This document shows, piece after piece, positions 9,387-18,569 of a stretch of 64,000 nucleotides of DNA; the first letter of the stretch is position 1, and every line of letters begins with the position of its first letter. Origin of the DNA: Mycobacterium montefiorense. GTDB taxonomy: Bacteria > Actinomycetota > Actinomycetes > Mycobacteriales > Mycobacteriaceae. The DNA is taken from contig NZ_BFCH01000001.1 of NCBI RefSeq assembly GCF_003112775.1, positions 124,001 to 188,000 of the forward strand, given 5' to 3'. The translations under genes were made by a program, and so were the position numbers. The notes beneath the pieces were generated by a model. The model saw only the letters and a list, made by a program, of their open reading frames with translations. It ran no database searches and had not been told where the DNA came from.

Positions 9387-10576
9387 GCGCGCAGGATTTC
9401 TCGGCCGACGTTACCGCGCGGGTGCAGGCTCTGCTGGACGAGCACGACCCGGCAACCACCGAGCCTCGCGATTTCCTTGGTGCGCAATTCGATGCCGGGT
9501 TGGCCTGGGTGCACCTGCCGCCGGGTTTCGGCGGATGCGACCTGCCGCGTAAAGCGCAGGAACTGGTGAACACTCGGTTGGCCGCCGCGGGCGCACCGGT
9601 GGGCGGAACCGTCAAGAACTTCATCGGCATGGGCATGGCGGCCCCGACCATCGCGGCCTTCGGCACCGACGAGCAGAAACGAAAGTTCTTGCGCCCGTTG
9701 TTCACCGGCGAACAGGTTTACTGCCAGCTATTCAGCGAACCGGGCGCGGGATCGGACTTGGCCGGGGTGGCGACGCGCGCGGTCCGCGACGGTGACGACT
9801 GGATTGTCAACGGGCAGAAGGTGTGGACGTCGATGGCGCAACACGCGCAGATGGCCATCCTGGTTGCCCGCACCGACCCGACCGTGCCCAAGCACGCGGG
9901 TTTGACCTACTTCGTCTGCGACATGACGCAACCGGGTGTTGATGTCCGGCCGCTGCGCCAGATCACCGGTGAGGCCGAGTTCAACGAGGTGTTCCTCACC
10001 GATGTCCGCGTGCCCGATGCGAATCGGCTCGGCCCGGTGGGTGGCGGCTGGCGGGTTGCGACCACCACGCTCAACAACGAACGTGTCGCGATCGGTGCCA
10101 GTTCCGGTGTTCCGCGGGAGGGCGGGATCATCGGCAAGATCGCCCGCGCATGGCGAGACGAACCGGGGCTGCGCAACGGCGCGATGCACGACGAGCTGAT
10201 GCGGCTCTGGGTGGAGGCGGAAGTCCTTCGACTGGCGGGGGAACGGCTGGGGCAGCAGGCCGTAGCGGGCCAGCCTGGGCCGGAGGGCGCCGGCATGAAG
10301 ATCGCCTTCGCCAAGCTGGCGCAATCGCTTTCGGGTTTCGACATCGAGCTGCACGCCGAGTCCGGCCTACAGTACGACGATTGGACGATGCGCAGAACAG
10401 AAGTCGTCGACTTGGTCGGCCGCGAACCCGGATACCGCTACCTGCGGGCACGCGGTAACTCGATCGAGGGTGGCACGTCGGAAATCTTGCGCAACACCAT
10501 TTCTGAGCGGATTCTCGGCCTGCCGGGCGAACACCGCGTCGACAAGGATGTCGCCTGGAAGGACCTGAACCGATGA
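9383..10576 (+). CDS. Acyl-CoA dehydrogenase (FadE type), first of a pair
   Basis: A 397-residue FAD-dependent acyl-CoA dehydrogenase. It has the FAD/substrate segment EPGAGSDLAGV, a WIVNGQKVWTS strand and the C-terminal EGGTSEILRNTISERILGLP signature. Together with the next gene, which overlaps it by four bases, it resembles mycobacterial heteromeric alpha2beta2 FadE pairs, in which two different subunits share one active-site pair. Predicted reaction: alpha,beta-desaturation of an acyl-CoA, with electrons passed to ETF. No counterpart occurs at this position in M. tuberculosis as I recall it. Heteromer formation is inferred from operon structure, not shown. Confidence 0.9.
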   Translation: MSAQDFSADVTARVQALLDEHDPATTEPRDFLGAQFDAGLAWVHLPPGFGGCDLPRKAQELVNTRLAAAGAPVGGTVKNFIGMGMAAPTIAAFGTDEQKRKFLRPLFTGEQVYCQLFSEPGAGSDLAGVATRAVRDGDDWIVNGQKVWTSMAQHAQMAILVARTDPTVPKHAGLTYFVCDMTQPGVDVRPLRQITGEAEFNEVFLTDVRVPDANRLGPVGGGWRVATTTLNNERVAIGASSGVPREGGIIGKIARAWRDEPGLRNGAMHDELMRLWVEAEVLRLAGERLGQQAVAGQPGPEGAGMKIAFAKLAQSLSGFDIELHAESGLQYDDWTMRRTEVVDLVGREPGYRYLRARGNSIEGGTSEILRNTISERILGLPGEHRVDKDVAWKDLNR

Positions 10577-11670
10577 GCATCGGGGACTTGCTTTACTCCG
10601 ACACCGAGGAGGCGCTGCGCGACAGCGTCCGCCACCTGTTCGCCGAGCGGTGTGCACCCGAGGTGGTAGCTCGGGCTTATGACCCAGAGCCGCAAGACTT
10701 TTCCGACCTATGGCTGCGGCTTGGCGGCGAGCTGGGGGTTGCGGGTCTGCTGGTGCCGGAATCGCTTGGCGGTGCCGGCGGCAGTGCCCGTGAGGCCGCG
10801 GTCGTGATGGAGGAGATCGGCCGCGCCGTCGCGCCGGTGCCGTTCTTGTCCAGTGCGGTGCTTGCCACGGTCGCGTTGTTGGTGGCCGGCGACACCGAAA
10901 CCCTTTCTGGGCTGGCCCAAGGTGAGTTCACCGCGGCGCTGGCGGTGCCGCTGTCGACCGCGCCCGGCGACGCGATCGCGGGGGTAAGTGTCGGGGCGGA
11001 CGGGCTGAGCGGGGCGGTCAGCAGCGTCGCCGGCGCCGGTCAAGCCGACGTCTTGGTGGTGCCAGTCGCAGACGCCGACGGTCTCGAGCTGCACACCGTC
11101 GCCGCCAACGCAGCGGGTGTGCAGGTGTCACCGCTGCTGGCCCTGGATATGACGAGACCCCTTGCCAATGTACGTTTTTCGGCAGCGCCGTCAACGGCGG
11201 TCGGACCGGCGGATGCCGCAGTGGCCGCCGCGCTACAGATGGGTGCGGCGCTGCTGGCGTCCGAGCAACTCGGGCTGGCGCAATGGTGTTTTGAGACCAC
11301 CCTGGACTATGCCAAGCAGCGCAAGCAGTTCGGCCGCGCGATCGGCTCGTATCAGGCGATCAAGCATCGGCTTGCGGATCTGTGGTTCGAGGTCGGTGCG
11401 GCGACGGCGGCCGCACGTCACGCCGCGGACACCTGCGCTTCCGAAGATCGCGACGCGGGCATCGCGACGGCCGTTGCGCAGGCTTACTGCAGCGGTATCG
11501 CGGTGCATGCTGCCGAGGAGTGTGTGCAGCTACACGGCGGCATCGGCATGACATGGGAGTATCCGGCGCACCTATACCTCAAGCGAGCCAAGAGCGATCA
11601 GCTGGCCTTCGGCACTGCCTACCGTCATCGGGCCCGGCTGGCCGAGCTGGTGGACCTGCCGGCCGGCTGA
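10573..11670 (+). CDS. Acyl-CoA dehydrogenase (FadE type), second of a pair
   Basis: A 365-residue member of the acyl-CoA dehydrogenase family, shorter and more divergent than its neighbour. It has an N-terminal helical domain (EALRDSVRHLFAERCAP), the KQRKQFGRAIGSYQAIKHRLADL helix of the C-terminal domain and the signature QLHGGIGMTWEYPAHLYLKRA. It overlaps the first dehydrogenase by ATGA at 10573-10576. Short second subunits of this kind are typical of heteromeric FadE pairs. The following glycosyltransferase begins five bases after its stop. Confidence 0.88.
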   Translation: MSIGDLLYSDTEEALRDSVRHLFAERCAPEVVARAYDPEPQDFSDLWLRLGGELGVAGLLVPESLGGAGGSAREAAVVMEEIGRAVAPVPFLSSAVLATVALLVAGDTETLSGLAQGEFTAALAVPLSTAPGDAIAGVSVGADGLSGAVSSVAGAGQADVLVVPVADADGLELHTVAANAAGVQVSPLLALDMTRPLANVRFSAAPSTAVGPADAAVAAALQMGAALLASEQLGLAQWCFETTLDYAKQRKQFGRAIGSYQAIKHRLADLWFEVGAATAAARHAADTCASEDRDAGIATAVAQAYCSGIAVHAAEECVQLHGGIGMTWEYPAHLYLKRAKSDQLAFGTAYRHRARLAELVDLPAG

Positions 11671-11675
11671 GCGCC

Positions 11676-12905
11676 ATGCGCGTGTTGCTGACGACATACG
11701 ATTCGCGCGGCGGCGTCGAGCCCCTGCTGGGGCTTGCGGCCGGACTGCAATCGCTGGGCGCCCAGGTAGTGCTATGCACCCCGCCCGACGACGAATTCGC
11801 CCAACGGGCAGCCGGTTTCGGTGTTCCGCTGGTGGGATTTGGTCCGTCGGTGCGCGCGATGGCGACCGGAGCGACGCGGTCGTCCGAAGAGGACCTGCGC
11901 GACCACCTGCTCGGGTTGGTCGCCGAGCAGTTCGACACGGTCGCCGCCGCCGCGCAGGGATGCGACGCGCTGGTGTCGGCAGGCCTGGTGTGGACGTCGG
12001 CCGGGGCACGATCGGTGGCCGACAAACTCGGCATCCACTACGTCTACGCCAGCTACCACCCAACTCATCTGCCGTCGCCGTATCACCCGCCACCCGAGTA
12101 CGTGGGCCGGGGGATGGGGACCACCGAGATCGACAACCGGATGATGTGGGATCACAACGCGCGCAACGCCAATACGTTGTTCGGTCCGACGCTCAACAGC
12201 CACCGCGCGGCGATCGGCCTGGCCCCGGTTGACAACGTGCGTGCTTACGCCTACACCAACCGGCCGTGGCTGGCCGCCGACCCGACGCTGGGTCCCTGGC
12301 AGCCGCTGGCCGACTTCGATGTCGTGCAAACCGGAGCGTGGCTGCTGCACGACGAACGCCCGCTGCAAGCCGAGTTGGAGGAGTTCCTCGATGCCGGCAC
12401 ACCGCCGGTGTACCTAGGGTTCGGCAGCATGCCGCTGTGGGGCGCCGGGGAAGTCGTTCCGATGGCGATCGAGGCGATCCGCGCCCAGGGCCGGCGCGTG
12501 CTGCTCTCGCACGGCTGGGCCGAGCTGGCGTTGCACGATGACCGCGACGACTGTTTCGCCGTCGGCGAGGTCAATCAGCAGGCGTTGTTCGGGCGGGTGG
12601 CCGCTGTCGTGCACCACGGCGGCGCGGGCACAACGACGACGGCCGCCCGGGCCGGCGCGCCCCAGCTGGTGATACCGCAGGGGGCCGACCAGGTGTACTG
12701 GGCCTGCCGGGTGGCCGAGCTGGGCATCGGTACCGCATGCGACGGTCCGACACCGCCCCCGGGCGCCCTGCCGGTCGCGCTCGAGGCGGCCCTGGCCGAC
12801 GAGACCCGCGCCCAAGCCGGCGCCGTCGCGGCCACTGTCCGCACCGACGGTTCGACGGTGGCCGCACGGTTATTGCTCGACGCGGCGAGCCGCGAAAATC
12901 GTTAG
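11676..12905 (+). CDS. GT1-family UDP-sugar glycosyltransferase
   Basis: A 409-residue MGT/GtfA-like glycosyltransferase of GT family 1. The N-terminal acceptor domain opens with MRVLLTTYDSRGGVEPLLGLA, and the C-terminal donor domain carries LGFGSMP and the nucleotide-sugar motif HHGGAGTTTTAARAGAPQ near residue 312. Related mycobacterial enzymes glycosylate lipids such as glycopeptidolipids or small molecules. The ATG at 11676 is preferred over longer in-frame options because it starts the Rossmann fold directly and lies just after the dehydrogenase stop. Its stop codon overlaps the stop of the convergent hydrolase gene (TTAG at 12902-12905). Donor and acceptor are unknown. Confidence 0.88.
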   Translation: MRVLLTTYDSRGGVEPLLGLAAGLQSLGAQVVLCTPPDDEFAQRAAGFGVPLVGFGPSVRAMATGATRSSEEDLRDHLLGLVAEQFDTVAAAAQGCDALVSAGLVWTSAGARSVADKLGIHYVYASYHPTHLPSPYHPPPEYVGRGMGTTEIDNRMMWDHNARNANTLFGPTLNSHRAAIGLAPVDNVRAYAYTNRPWLAADPTLGPWQPLADFDVVQTGAWLLHDERPLQAELEEFLDAGTPPVYLGFGSMPLWGAGEVVPMAIEAIRAQGRRVLLSHGWAELALHDDRDDCFAVGEVNQQALFGRVAAVVHHGGAGTTTTAARAGAPQLVIPQGADQVYWACRVAELGIGTACDGPTPPPGALPVALEAALADETRAQAGAVAATVRTDGSTVAARLLLDAASRENR

Positions 12906-13651
12906 CGCGGCAGCGCCGAGGCGAAGACCCCCGTCATCGCCTCCCAGTGCCGCTCGGCAGCGGCCGCGTCATACGGCGCGTTGTCCGGTACCGCGAAGCC
13001 GTGTGCTGCGTGGTACCACTCGATGGTGTGCCGCACACCGGCCGCCGTCAGCGCCTTGTCCAGCTGTTCGGCGTGGTCGGTAGTGAAGGCCGCATCGTTC
13101 TCGGCACCGCCCACATACACCGTGGCGGTCATCCGGTCGGCCAGCAGATGCGGGCTGTCCGCGGTATCGGTCACCAAACCGCCGCCGTGGAAGGACGCCG
13201 CGGCAGCGACACGGTCCGGAACACGGCCGGCCACCATTACCGAGATTCGCCCGCCCATGCAGTAGCCGCACACGCCGAAGCGTTCGCCGGATACCTCGGG
13301 GCGAGCCGACAGGTAGTCGAAGAATGCCCGGGCGTCGGTGGTGATCTTGTCTGCTGTCAGGCTGCCGATCATGGAAAACAGGCGTTTGCGTTCTGCATCG
13401 TCGCCGAACACGCTGGCCATGTCGAAGGGGGCCCAGTCGCCGTTGCGGTAGTACACATCCGGTAGCAGCACCGTGTAGCCGAATCCGGCCAGTTTGGCCG
13501 CCATTTGCTGGAAGGTATCGCGAAGTCCACCGGCGTCGGGGTACATGACCACGCCCGGCCACGGGACTTGGGATTCCGGACCTTCGGGGGTGAACAAGTG
13601 GACGGTGCAGGTCCCGTCGGTGGTGGTGATGGTGTCGGTGATATTCGGCAT
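12902..13651 (-). CDS. Dienelactone hydrolase family protein (Rv2765-like)
   Basis: A 249-residue alpha/beta hydrolase of the dienelactone hydrolase family. The nucleophile is the Cys in GYCMGG; an Asp in GGAENDAAF and a His in HAAHGFAVP would complete the triad. Family members open lactones such as dienelactone, although many homologues have other ester substrates. The ATG at 13651 matches the family N-terminus (PNITDTITT); seven extra upstream codons are not needed. It is convergent with the glycosyltransferase gene and lies upstream of thyA in the opposite direction. Confidence 0.85.
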   Translation of the reverse strand: MPNITDTITTTDGTCTVHLFTPEGPESQVPWPGVVMYPDAGGLRDTFQQMAAKLAGFGYTVLLPDVYYRNGDWAPFDMASVFGDDAERKRLFSMIGSLTADKITTDARAFFDYLSARPEVSGERFGVCGYCMGGRISVMVAGRVPDRVAAAASFHGGGLVTDTADSPHLLADRMTATVYVGGAENDAAFTTDHAEQLDKALTAAGVRHTIEWYHAAHGFAVPDNAPYDAAAAERHWEAMTGVFASALPR

Positions 13652-13720
13652 GGCACCCGTTCTACTCCGCAACTGTGGACGGAAAGTAATCGGCGTGAGC
13701 GGGAGGTGCCCCCACGCGCG

Positions 13721-13804
13721 CCGGCTTCGCCGCGCTCGCGATCGCCGCGCGAATTTTTGGCGTCGACCCGCCGCGCCCGGCTTCGCCGCGCTCGCGATCG
13801 CCGC
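13721..13804. repeat. Pair of 28-bp direct repeats upstream of thyA
   Basis: An identical 28-bp unit, starting CCGGCTTCGCCGCGCTCGCG and ending ATCGCCGC, occurs at 13721-13748 and 13777-13804, 56 bp apart. The second copy ends about twelve bases before the thyA start codon. Similar GC-rich CTTCGC/GCTCGCGAT units recur in mycobacterial intergenic DNA. No function can be assigned. Confidence 0.7.
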
Positions 13805-13816
13805 TAAGCTGACCGC

Positions 13817-14617
13817 GTGCCGATCGCGACGCCCTACGAGGACTTACTGCGCCAGGTCCTCGAGACGGGTTCGGTCAAACCGGACCGCACCGGCACCGGA
13901 ACCCGCAGCCTGTTCGGCCGGCAGTTGCGTTACGACCTGTCCGCCGGCTTCCCGCTGCTGACCACTAAGAAGGTCCATCTCAAATCGGTGGTCTACGAGT
14001 TGCTGTGGTTCCTGCGCGGCGACTCCAACGTGAGCTGGCTACACGAACATGGCGTCACGATCTGGGACGAATGGGCCAGTGACACAGGCGATCTCGGCCC
14101 CATCTACGGCGTGCAGTGGCGATCCTGGCCGACCCCGTCGGGTGAACACATCGATCAGATCAGCGCCGCGCTGGAGCTGCTGCGCACCGACCCGGACTCC
14201 CGGCGCAACATCGTGTCGGCCTGGAACGTCGGAGAAATCCCGCAGATGGCGCTGCCGCCGTGTCACGCGTTCTTCCAGTTCTACGTCGCCGACGGGCGGC
14301 TGAGTTGCCAGCTTTACCAGCGCAGCGCGGACCTGTTTTTGGGCGTGCCGTTCAACATCGCCAGCTACGCGCTGCTCACCCACATGATGGCGGCCCAGGC
14401 CGGCCTCGGCGTGGGGGAGTTCGTCTGGACCGGCGGCGACTGCCACATCTACGACAACCACGTCGAACAGGTGCGGACCCAGCTCGGTCGCGATCCGCGG
14501 CCGTATCCGGAACTTTCTCTGGCCCAACGGGATTCGATTTTCGACTACACCTACGACGACGTCGTCGTAAAGAATTACGATCCGCATCCGGCGATCAAAG
14601 CGCCCGTCGCTGTATGA
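13817..14617 (+). CDS. thyA: Thymidylate synthase ThyA
   Basis: A 266-residue classical thymidylate synthase that methylates dUMP to dTMP with methylenetetrahydrofolate, releasing dihydrofolate. Diagnostic features are the RTGTGT loop (residues 24-29), the catalytic Cys149 in [12 protein letters not shown], the [15 protein letters not shown] segment and a C-terminal KAPVAV. The start is GTG. It overlaps dfrA by ATGA, so the dihydrofolate it makes is recycled by the co-translated reductase. The window also encodes the unrelated flavin-dependent ThyX, a duplication of function that is normal in mycobacteria. Confidence 0.98.
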   Translation: MPIATPYEDLLRQVLETGSVKPDRTGTGTRSLFGRQLRYDLSAGFPLLTTKKVHLKSVVYELLWFLRGDSNVSWLHEHGVTIWDEWASDTGDLGPIYGVQWRSWPTPSGEHIDQISAALELLRTDPDSRRNIVSAWNVGEIPQMALPPCHAFFQFYVADGRLSCQLYQRSADLFLGVPFNIASYALLTHMMAAQAGLGVGEFVWTGGDCHIYDNHVEQVRTQLGRDPRPYPELSLAQRDSIFDYTYDDVVVKNYDPHPAIKAPVAV

Positions 14618-15099
14618 CGATCGTCGGCTTGGTGTGGGCTCAGTCCACATCCGGGGTCATCGGCCGCAATGGCGACATCCCCTGGCACGTGCCCGAGGAC
14701 CTGGCCCGCTTCAAGCAGGTGACCGTGGGCCATACCGTGGTGATGGGCCGGCGGACCTGGGATTCGTTGCCGGCCGCGGTGCGGCCGCTGCCGCGGCGGC
14801 GAAACATCGTCGTGTCCCGTCAAGCCGACTTCTGTGCGCAGGGAGCCGAAGTGGTCGACTCACTCGACGAGGCCCTGACCGAGCCTGAGGCGTGGGTGAT
14901 CGGCGGCGCCGAGATTTACCGTCTCGCGCTGCCGCACGCCACCCGGTGCGAGGTCACCGAGATCGAGATCGACCTGGTCCGCGACGACGACGACGCGCTG
15001 GCCCCGGTGCTCGACGAGACCTGGCTCGGTGCGATGGGGGAGTGGCAGGTCAGCCGGTCTGGGCTGCGATATCGGTTTCACAGCTATCGTCGGCCTTGA
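14614..15099 (+). CDS. dfrA: Dihydrofolate reductase
   Basis: A 161-residue DHFR that reduces dihydrofolate to tetrahydrofolate with NADPH. The N-terminal [41 protein letters not shown] and [13 protein letters not shown] segments are all typical. The ATG at 14614 lies inside the thyA stop (ATGA). A longer in-frame extension into thyA would not be DHFR. It is the usual thyA-dfrA operon. Confidence 0.97.
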   Translation: MTIVGLVWAQSTSGVIGRNGDIPWHVPEDLARFKQVTVGHTVVMGRRTWDSLPAAVRPLPRRRNIVVSRQADFCAQGAEVVDSLDEALTEPEAWVIGGAEIYRLALPHATRCEVTEIEIDLVRDDDDALAPVLDETWLGAMGEWQVSRSGLRYRFHSYRRP

Positions 15100-15202
15100 G
15101 TGCACGTCTGCGCGTCAACTTTCGTGACCTGACATACTCGGACGGGGGTCGGCGGCGTCGGTGTGACGGAACTTCCAGCATTTCCAGGGAGGGGAATTGG
15201 CA

Positions 15203-15904
15203 GTGATAACCGAACCCACAACGCTGTTCACCCGCAAATTCATGGGCTACGACGCGACCGCGGTTGATGCCCACATCGAGATGTTGAGCACCAAGCAGAG
15301 CCTGCTGCTCAACGACGTCGAAAGCCTGCGGGCTCGGCTGAAGGAATCCGGGGACGAAGCGGCCGCGCTGCGCAAGGAAGTCGCCGTCCTGACGGACACC
15401 TCACCGGCGCCCCACGCGATGCAGCAACGGATGGCGAGGATGCTGCGGCGTGCGGTCGACGAGATTTCGGAGATGCAGGCCGAGGCGCGGGCCGAGGCAG
15501 AAGCGCTGATCACGGCTGCCGAATCGGAAATCGAGACTGAGCGGCGCAAGCACCAAGAGGTGTTGGCGGACATGGCCTCGCAGCAAAAGGCGCTGGAAGC
15601 GCAGTATCGCGAAACCAAGGAGACGCTCGACGCCGAACTGGCCAGCATGCGCGACGACGCCCAGCAGGCGCGTGCGCAGCTGCTCGCCGAGGCCAAGGAA
15701 CGGATCGACCGCGACCGCGAGCAAGCCCGCCGGGCAGTGGACGCGGCGAGCGACCAACGGGTGAAGGTCCTGGAACAACTGATGGGCGTGTACCGCGACC
15801 TGGAATCGGTTCCGGCCGCGCTTGAGACGGCTTACCAAGAACAAAAGAATCCGCCGGATCGCAGCGCGGCGGCACCGGTAGAGGAGACGGCCAGCGCGGG
15901 GTGA
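15203..15904 (+). CDS. DivIVA-like coiled-coil protein
   Basis: A 233-residue, highly charged protein. The N-terminus (FTRKFMGYDATAVDAHIEML) resembles the membrane-binding DivIVA/Wag31 segment, and the rest (about residues 25-210) is predicted coiled coil rich in Ala, Glu, Arg and Gln. The GTG at 15203 is preferred to a TTG two codons earlier because the AGGGAGGGG ribosome-binding site is then about eight bases away. DivIVA-like proteins mark poles or septa or act in envelope growth; the role here is inferred only. I do not recall it at this position in M. tuberculosis. Confidence 0.75.
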   Translation: MITEPTTLFTRKFMGYDATAVDAHIEMLSTKQSLLLNDVESLRARLKESGDEAAALRKEVAVLTDTSPAPHAMQQRMARMLRRAVDEISEMQAEARAEAEALITAAESEIETERRKHQEVLADMASQQKALEAQYRETKETLDAELASMRDDAQQARAQLLAEAKERIDRDREQARRAVDAASDQRVKVLEQLMGVYRDLESVPAALETAYQEQKNPPDRSAAAPVEETASAG

Positions 15905-15945
15905 GCCTTCGCTGAGACCGCCCGATTGACCGGTATTCTCGGCGC

Positions 15946-17181
15946 GTGTCGATCAGCAAGCTATCCGCCGCGCAAGCCCGGCGGATAGCCGTTGCGGCCC
16001 AAGAGTTTAACGAGCCGCGACCTGGTGGTGCCATCACCCGGGCCCACCTGCGTCGACTGATTTCGAGAATTCAAGTGCTGCAACTAGATTCGGTTTCAGT
16101 GGCGGTTCGTGCGCATTACGCGCCGGTGTTCAGCAGGCTTGGCCCCTACGACCGCGACGTACTGGACCGCGCCGCCTGGGGCCCACCCTCGTCGCGGCTG
16201 CTGGCCGAGTACTGGGCACACGAGGCCGCACTGATGGCCGTCGACGACTGGCCGCTGATGCGCTGGCGGATGCGCCAGTACCAGCACGGCCGCTGGGGCA
16301 CCCATATCGTCAAGGCCAATCCGCAGCTTGCCGACAAGATCGTCGCCGCCGTCAGCGAACTCGGGCACAGCACCGCCGGACAGATCGAGGCTCATCTCGA
16401 GTCCGAACCGCGCGGGCCCAAAGGAAGCTGGTGGGGCAGTCGCAGCGACACCAAATGGGTGGCCGAAGCGCTGTTCGCCTCGGGGGTGCTGACCACTGCC
16501 ACCCGGGTCGGTTTCGCCCGCCACTACGACCTGGTGGAACGGGTGCTGCCGGCCGGCGTGCTGGCCCGCGAGGTCGACGATGTCGAGGCCATCCGCGAGC
16601 TCATCCTGCGAGCGGCCACCGCTTTAGGGGTGGGCACCGAGGCCGACCTCCGCGACTACTTCCGGCTGTCCGCGCAGCAGGTCAAACCAGCGATCGCCGA
16701 GCTGGTGGCCGCCGGCGACATCGAGGCGGTCAGCGTCGACGGTTGGTCGGCGCCCGCGTATCTGCACGCTGGCCGGTCGGTGCCCCGGCTGGATCGCGGC
16801 ACCGCGCTGCTGTGTCCGTTCGACCCGTTGATCTTCTTCCGGCCCCGGGTGGAGCGGCTGTTCAACTTTCACTACCGCATCGAGATCTACACCCCCGCGG
16901 CCAAGCGCCAGTACGGCTACTACGTGTGGCCGCTGCTGGTGGACGGCGAGCTGAGGGCACGCGTGGACCTCAAAGCCGACCGCGCCGCCGACACACTGCG
17001 GGTCGCGGGCGCGTTCGGTGAGCCTTCCGATGCCGACCGAGCGTCGCGCTCCCGAGTGGCCGCCGCGCTGGCCGGGGAGCTGGACTCGATGGCGTCATGG
17101 CTTGGCCTGGGCGGGTTTACCGTGTCCGGCCGCGGTGATTTGGCCGGTGAATTGCGTAGTGCCGCCAAGCGGGTCAGCTGA
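15946..17181 (+). CDS. Winged-helix DNA glycosylase of the AlkX/YcaQ (HTH_42) family
   Basis: A 411-residue protein of the HTH_42 family, the same size as E. coli YcaQ (AlkX), which unhooks interstrand DNA crosslinks and alkylated bases. The catalytic QxD motif is visible as Gln46-Leu-Asp48 in VLQLDSVSV; the related AZL/AlkZ branch carries QxQ instead. Winged-helix segments follow (HSTAGQIEAHL, GTEADLRDYF), and the C-terminal domain has CPFDPLIFFRPRVERLF. The start is GTG. Its stop overlaps the hsdM start by one base, placing a repair enzyme directly before a DNA methyltransferase. Confidence 0.88.
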   Translation: MSISKLSAAQARRIAVAAQEFNEPRPGGAITRAHLRRLISRIQVLQLDSVSVAVRAHYAPVFSRLGPYDRDVLDRAAWGPPSSRLLAEYWAHEAALMAVDDWPLMRWRMRQYQHGRWGTHIVKANPQLADKIVAAVSELGHSTAGQIEAHLESEPRGPKGSWWGSRSDTKWVAEALFASGVLTTATRVGFARHYDLVERVLPAGVLAREVDDVEAIRELILRAATALGVGTEADLRDYFRLSAQQVKPAIAELVAAGDIEAVSVDGWSAPAYLHAGRSVPRLDRGTALLCPFDPLIFFRPRVERLFNFHYRIEIYTPAAKRQYGYYVWPLLVDGELRARVDLKADRAADTLRVAGAFGEPSDADRASRSRVAAALAGELDSMASWLGLGGFTVSGRGDLAGELRSAAKRVS

Positions 17182-18569
17182 TGGCGCCGTCCAGGGAGCT
17201 CAAGACCACGTTGTGGAAGGCCGCCGAGAAGCTGCGCGGCTCGCTGTCGGCAAGTCAGTACAAGGACGTGATCCTGGGGCTGGTGTTCCTCAAGCATGTG
17301 TCAGATTTACGTTGGAAGTCGTTGGCGGACAAAGCAAAATCTGACAACATCGGTCAGCTCGTCGACGACGCGATGGACGTCGTGATGGCGGCGAACCCGG
17401 CCCTTGCCGGGATGCTGCCGCGGATCTACGAAGACCTCGACCAGCGCCGGCTCGGTGAGCTGGTGGGTCTGCTCGACGGCGCGCGATTGCGCCCGCAGGG
17501 ACCCCGGGATCTGATGGGGGAGGTGTACGAGTACTTCCTCGGCAATTTCGCTCGCGCGGAAGGCAAACGCGGCGGAGAGTTCTTCACACCGCCCAGCGTG
17601 GTGCGGCTGATCGTGGAGGTCCTGGAACCCTGCGGCGGTCGGGTGTACGACCCCTGCTGCGGCTCCGGCGGAATGTTCGTGCAGACCGAGAACTTCATCG
17701 CCGCCCACGACGGCGACCCGAAGAGCGTGTCCATCTACGGGCAGGAGGGCGTCGAGCAGACCTGGCGAATGGCGAAGCTGAACCTCGCTATTCACGGGAT
17801 CGACGACACCGGCCTGGCCCGGGGCGACACGTTCGTGAATGATCTGCACGCCGGCATATGCATGGACTACGTGATGGCCAATCCACCGTTCAATATCAAG
17901 GATTGGGCTCGCGACGAACACGATGCGCGCTGGCGCTTCGGCGTTCCGCCCGCCGGCAACGCCAACTACGCGTGGATTCAGCACATCCTGTCCAAGCTGG
18001 CACCGGGTGGTGCGGCCGGCGTGGTGATGGCGAACGGCTCGATGTCGTCGAACACGCTCGGAGAGGGAGACATTCGCGCGCAGATCGTCGACGCGGATCT
18101 GGTGTCGTGCATGATCGCACTACCCGCACAGCTGTTTCGCAGCACCGGGATCCCGGTGTGCCTGTGGTTCTTCGCGCGGGACAAACGCAACCGCTGCGGT
18201 CAGGTGCTGTTCATCGACGCCCGCGGGCTCGGCTATCTCGTCGATCGCGCGGAACGCGCGCTGACTGACGAGGAGGTCACCGGTATCGGTGACACCTATC
18301 ACGCGTGGTCCGGGTCGGGTTCCGCGGCCGCTAGAGGCATTGTGTACGAGGATATTTCGGGGTTCTGCAAATCCGTGTCGCTGGATGAGATCGCGGCAGC
18401 GGGTTACCTGCTTACACCGGGGCGGTATGTCGGCGCTCCGGCGGCGGATGCTGACGCGGAGCCCGCCGACGAGAAGATCGCGCGGCTGACCGCAGACCTA
18501 ATGACCGCGCTCGACGAGTCCGCACGATTGGAAACGGTACTGCGGCAACAGGTGCGGCGGTTATGCTGA
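17181..18569 (+). CDS. hsdM: Type I restriction-modification methyltransferase subunit HsdM
   Basis: A 462-residue N6-adenine methyltransferase subunit. The SAM-binding motif is DPCCGSGGMF from Asp157, and the catalytic motif is NPPF at 234-237. The N-terminal helical domain (LWKAAEKLRGSLSASQYKDVILGLVFLKHVSD) and FARAEGKRGGEFFTP are also present. It resembles M. tuberculosis HsdM (about 540 residues, from memory), but the segment after FLKHVSD is much shorter: it goes almost directly to NIGQLVDDAMD, an apparent loss of some 50-60 residues from an N-terminal loop. It overlaps hsdS by seven bases. No hsdR is in the window, so with HsdS it probably acts as a methylation-only system. Confidence 0.95.
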   Translation: MAPSRELKTTLWKAAEKLRGSLSASQYKDVILGLVFLKHVSDLRWKSLADKAKSDNIGQLVDDAMDVVMAANPALAGMLPRIYEDLDQRRLGELVGLLDGARLRPQGPRDLMGEVYEYFLGNFARAEGKRGGEFFTPPSVVRLIVEVLEPCGGRVYDPCCGSGGMFVQTENFIAAHDGDPKSVSIYGQEGVEQTWRMAKLNLAIHGIDDTGLARGDTFVNDLHAGICMDYVMANPPFNIKDWARDEHDARWRFGVPPAGNANYAWIQHILSKLAPGGAAGVVMANGSMSSNTLGEGDIRAQIVDADLVSCMIALPAQLFRSTGIPVCLWFFARDKRNRCGQVLFIDARGLGYLVDRAERALTDEEVTGIGDTYHAWSGSGSAAARGIVYEDISGFCKSVSLDEIAAAGYLLTPGRYVGAPAADADAEPADEKIARLTADLMTALDESARLETVLRQQVRRLC

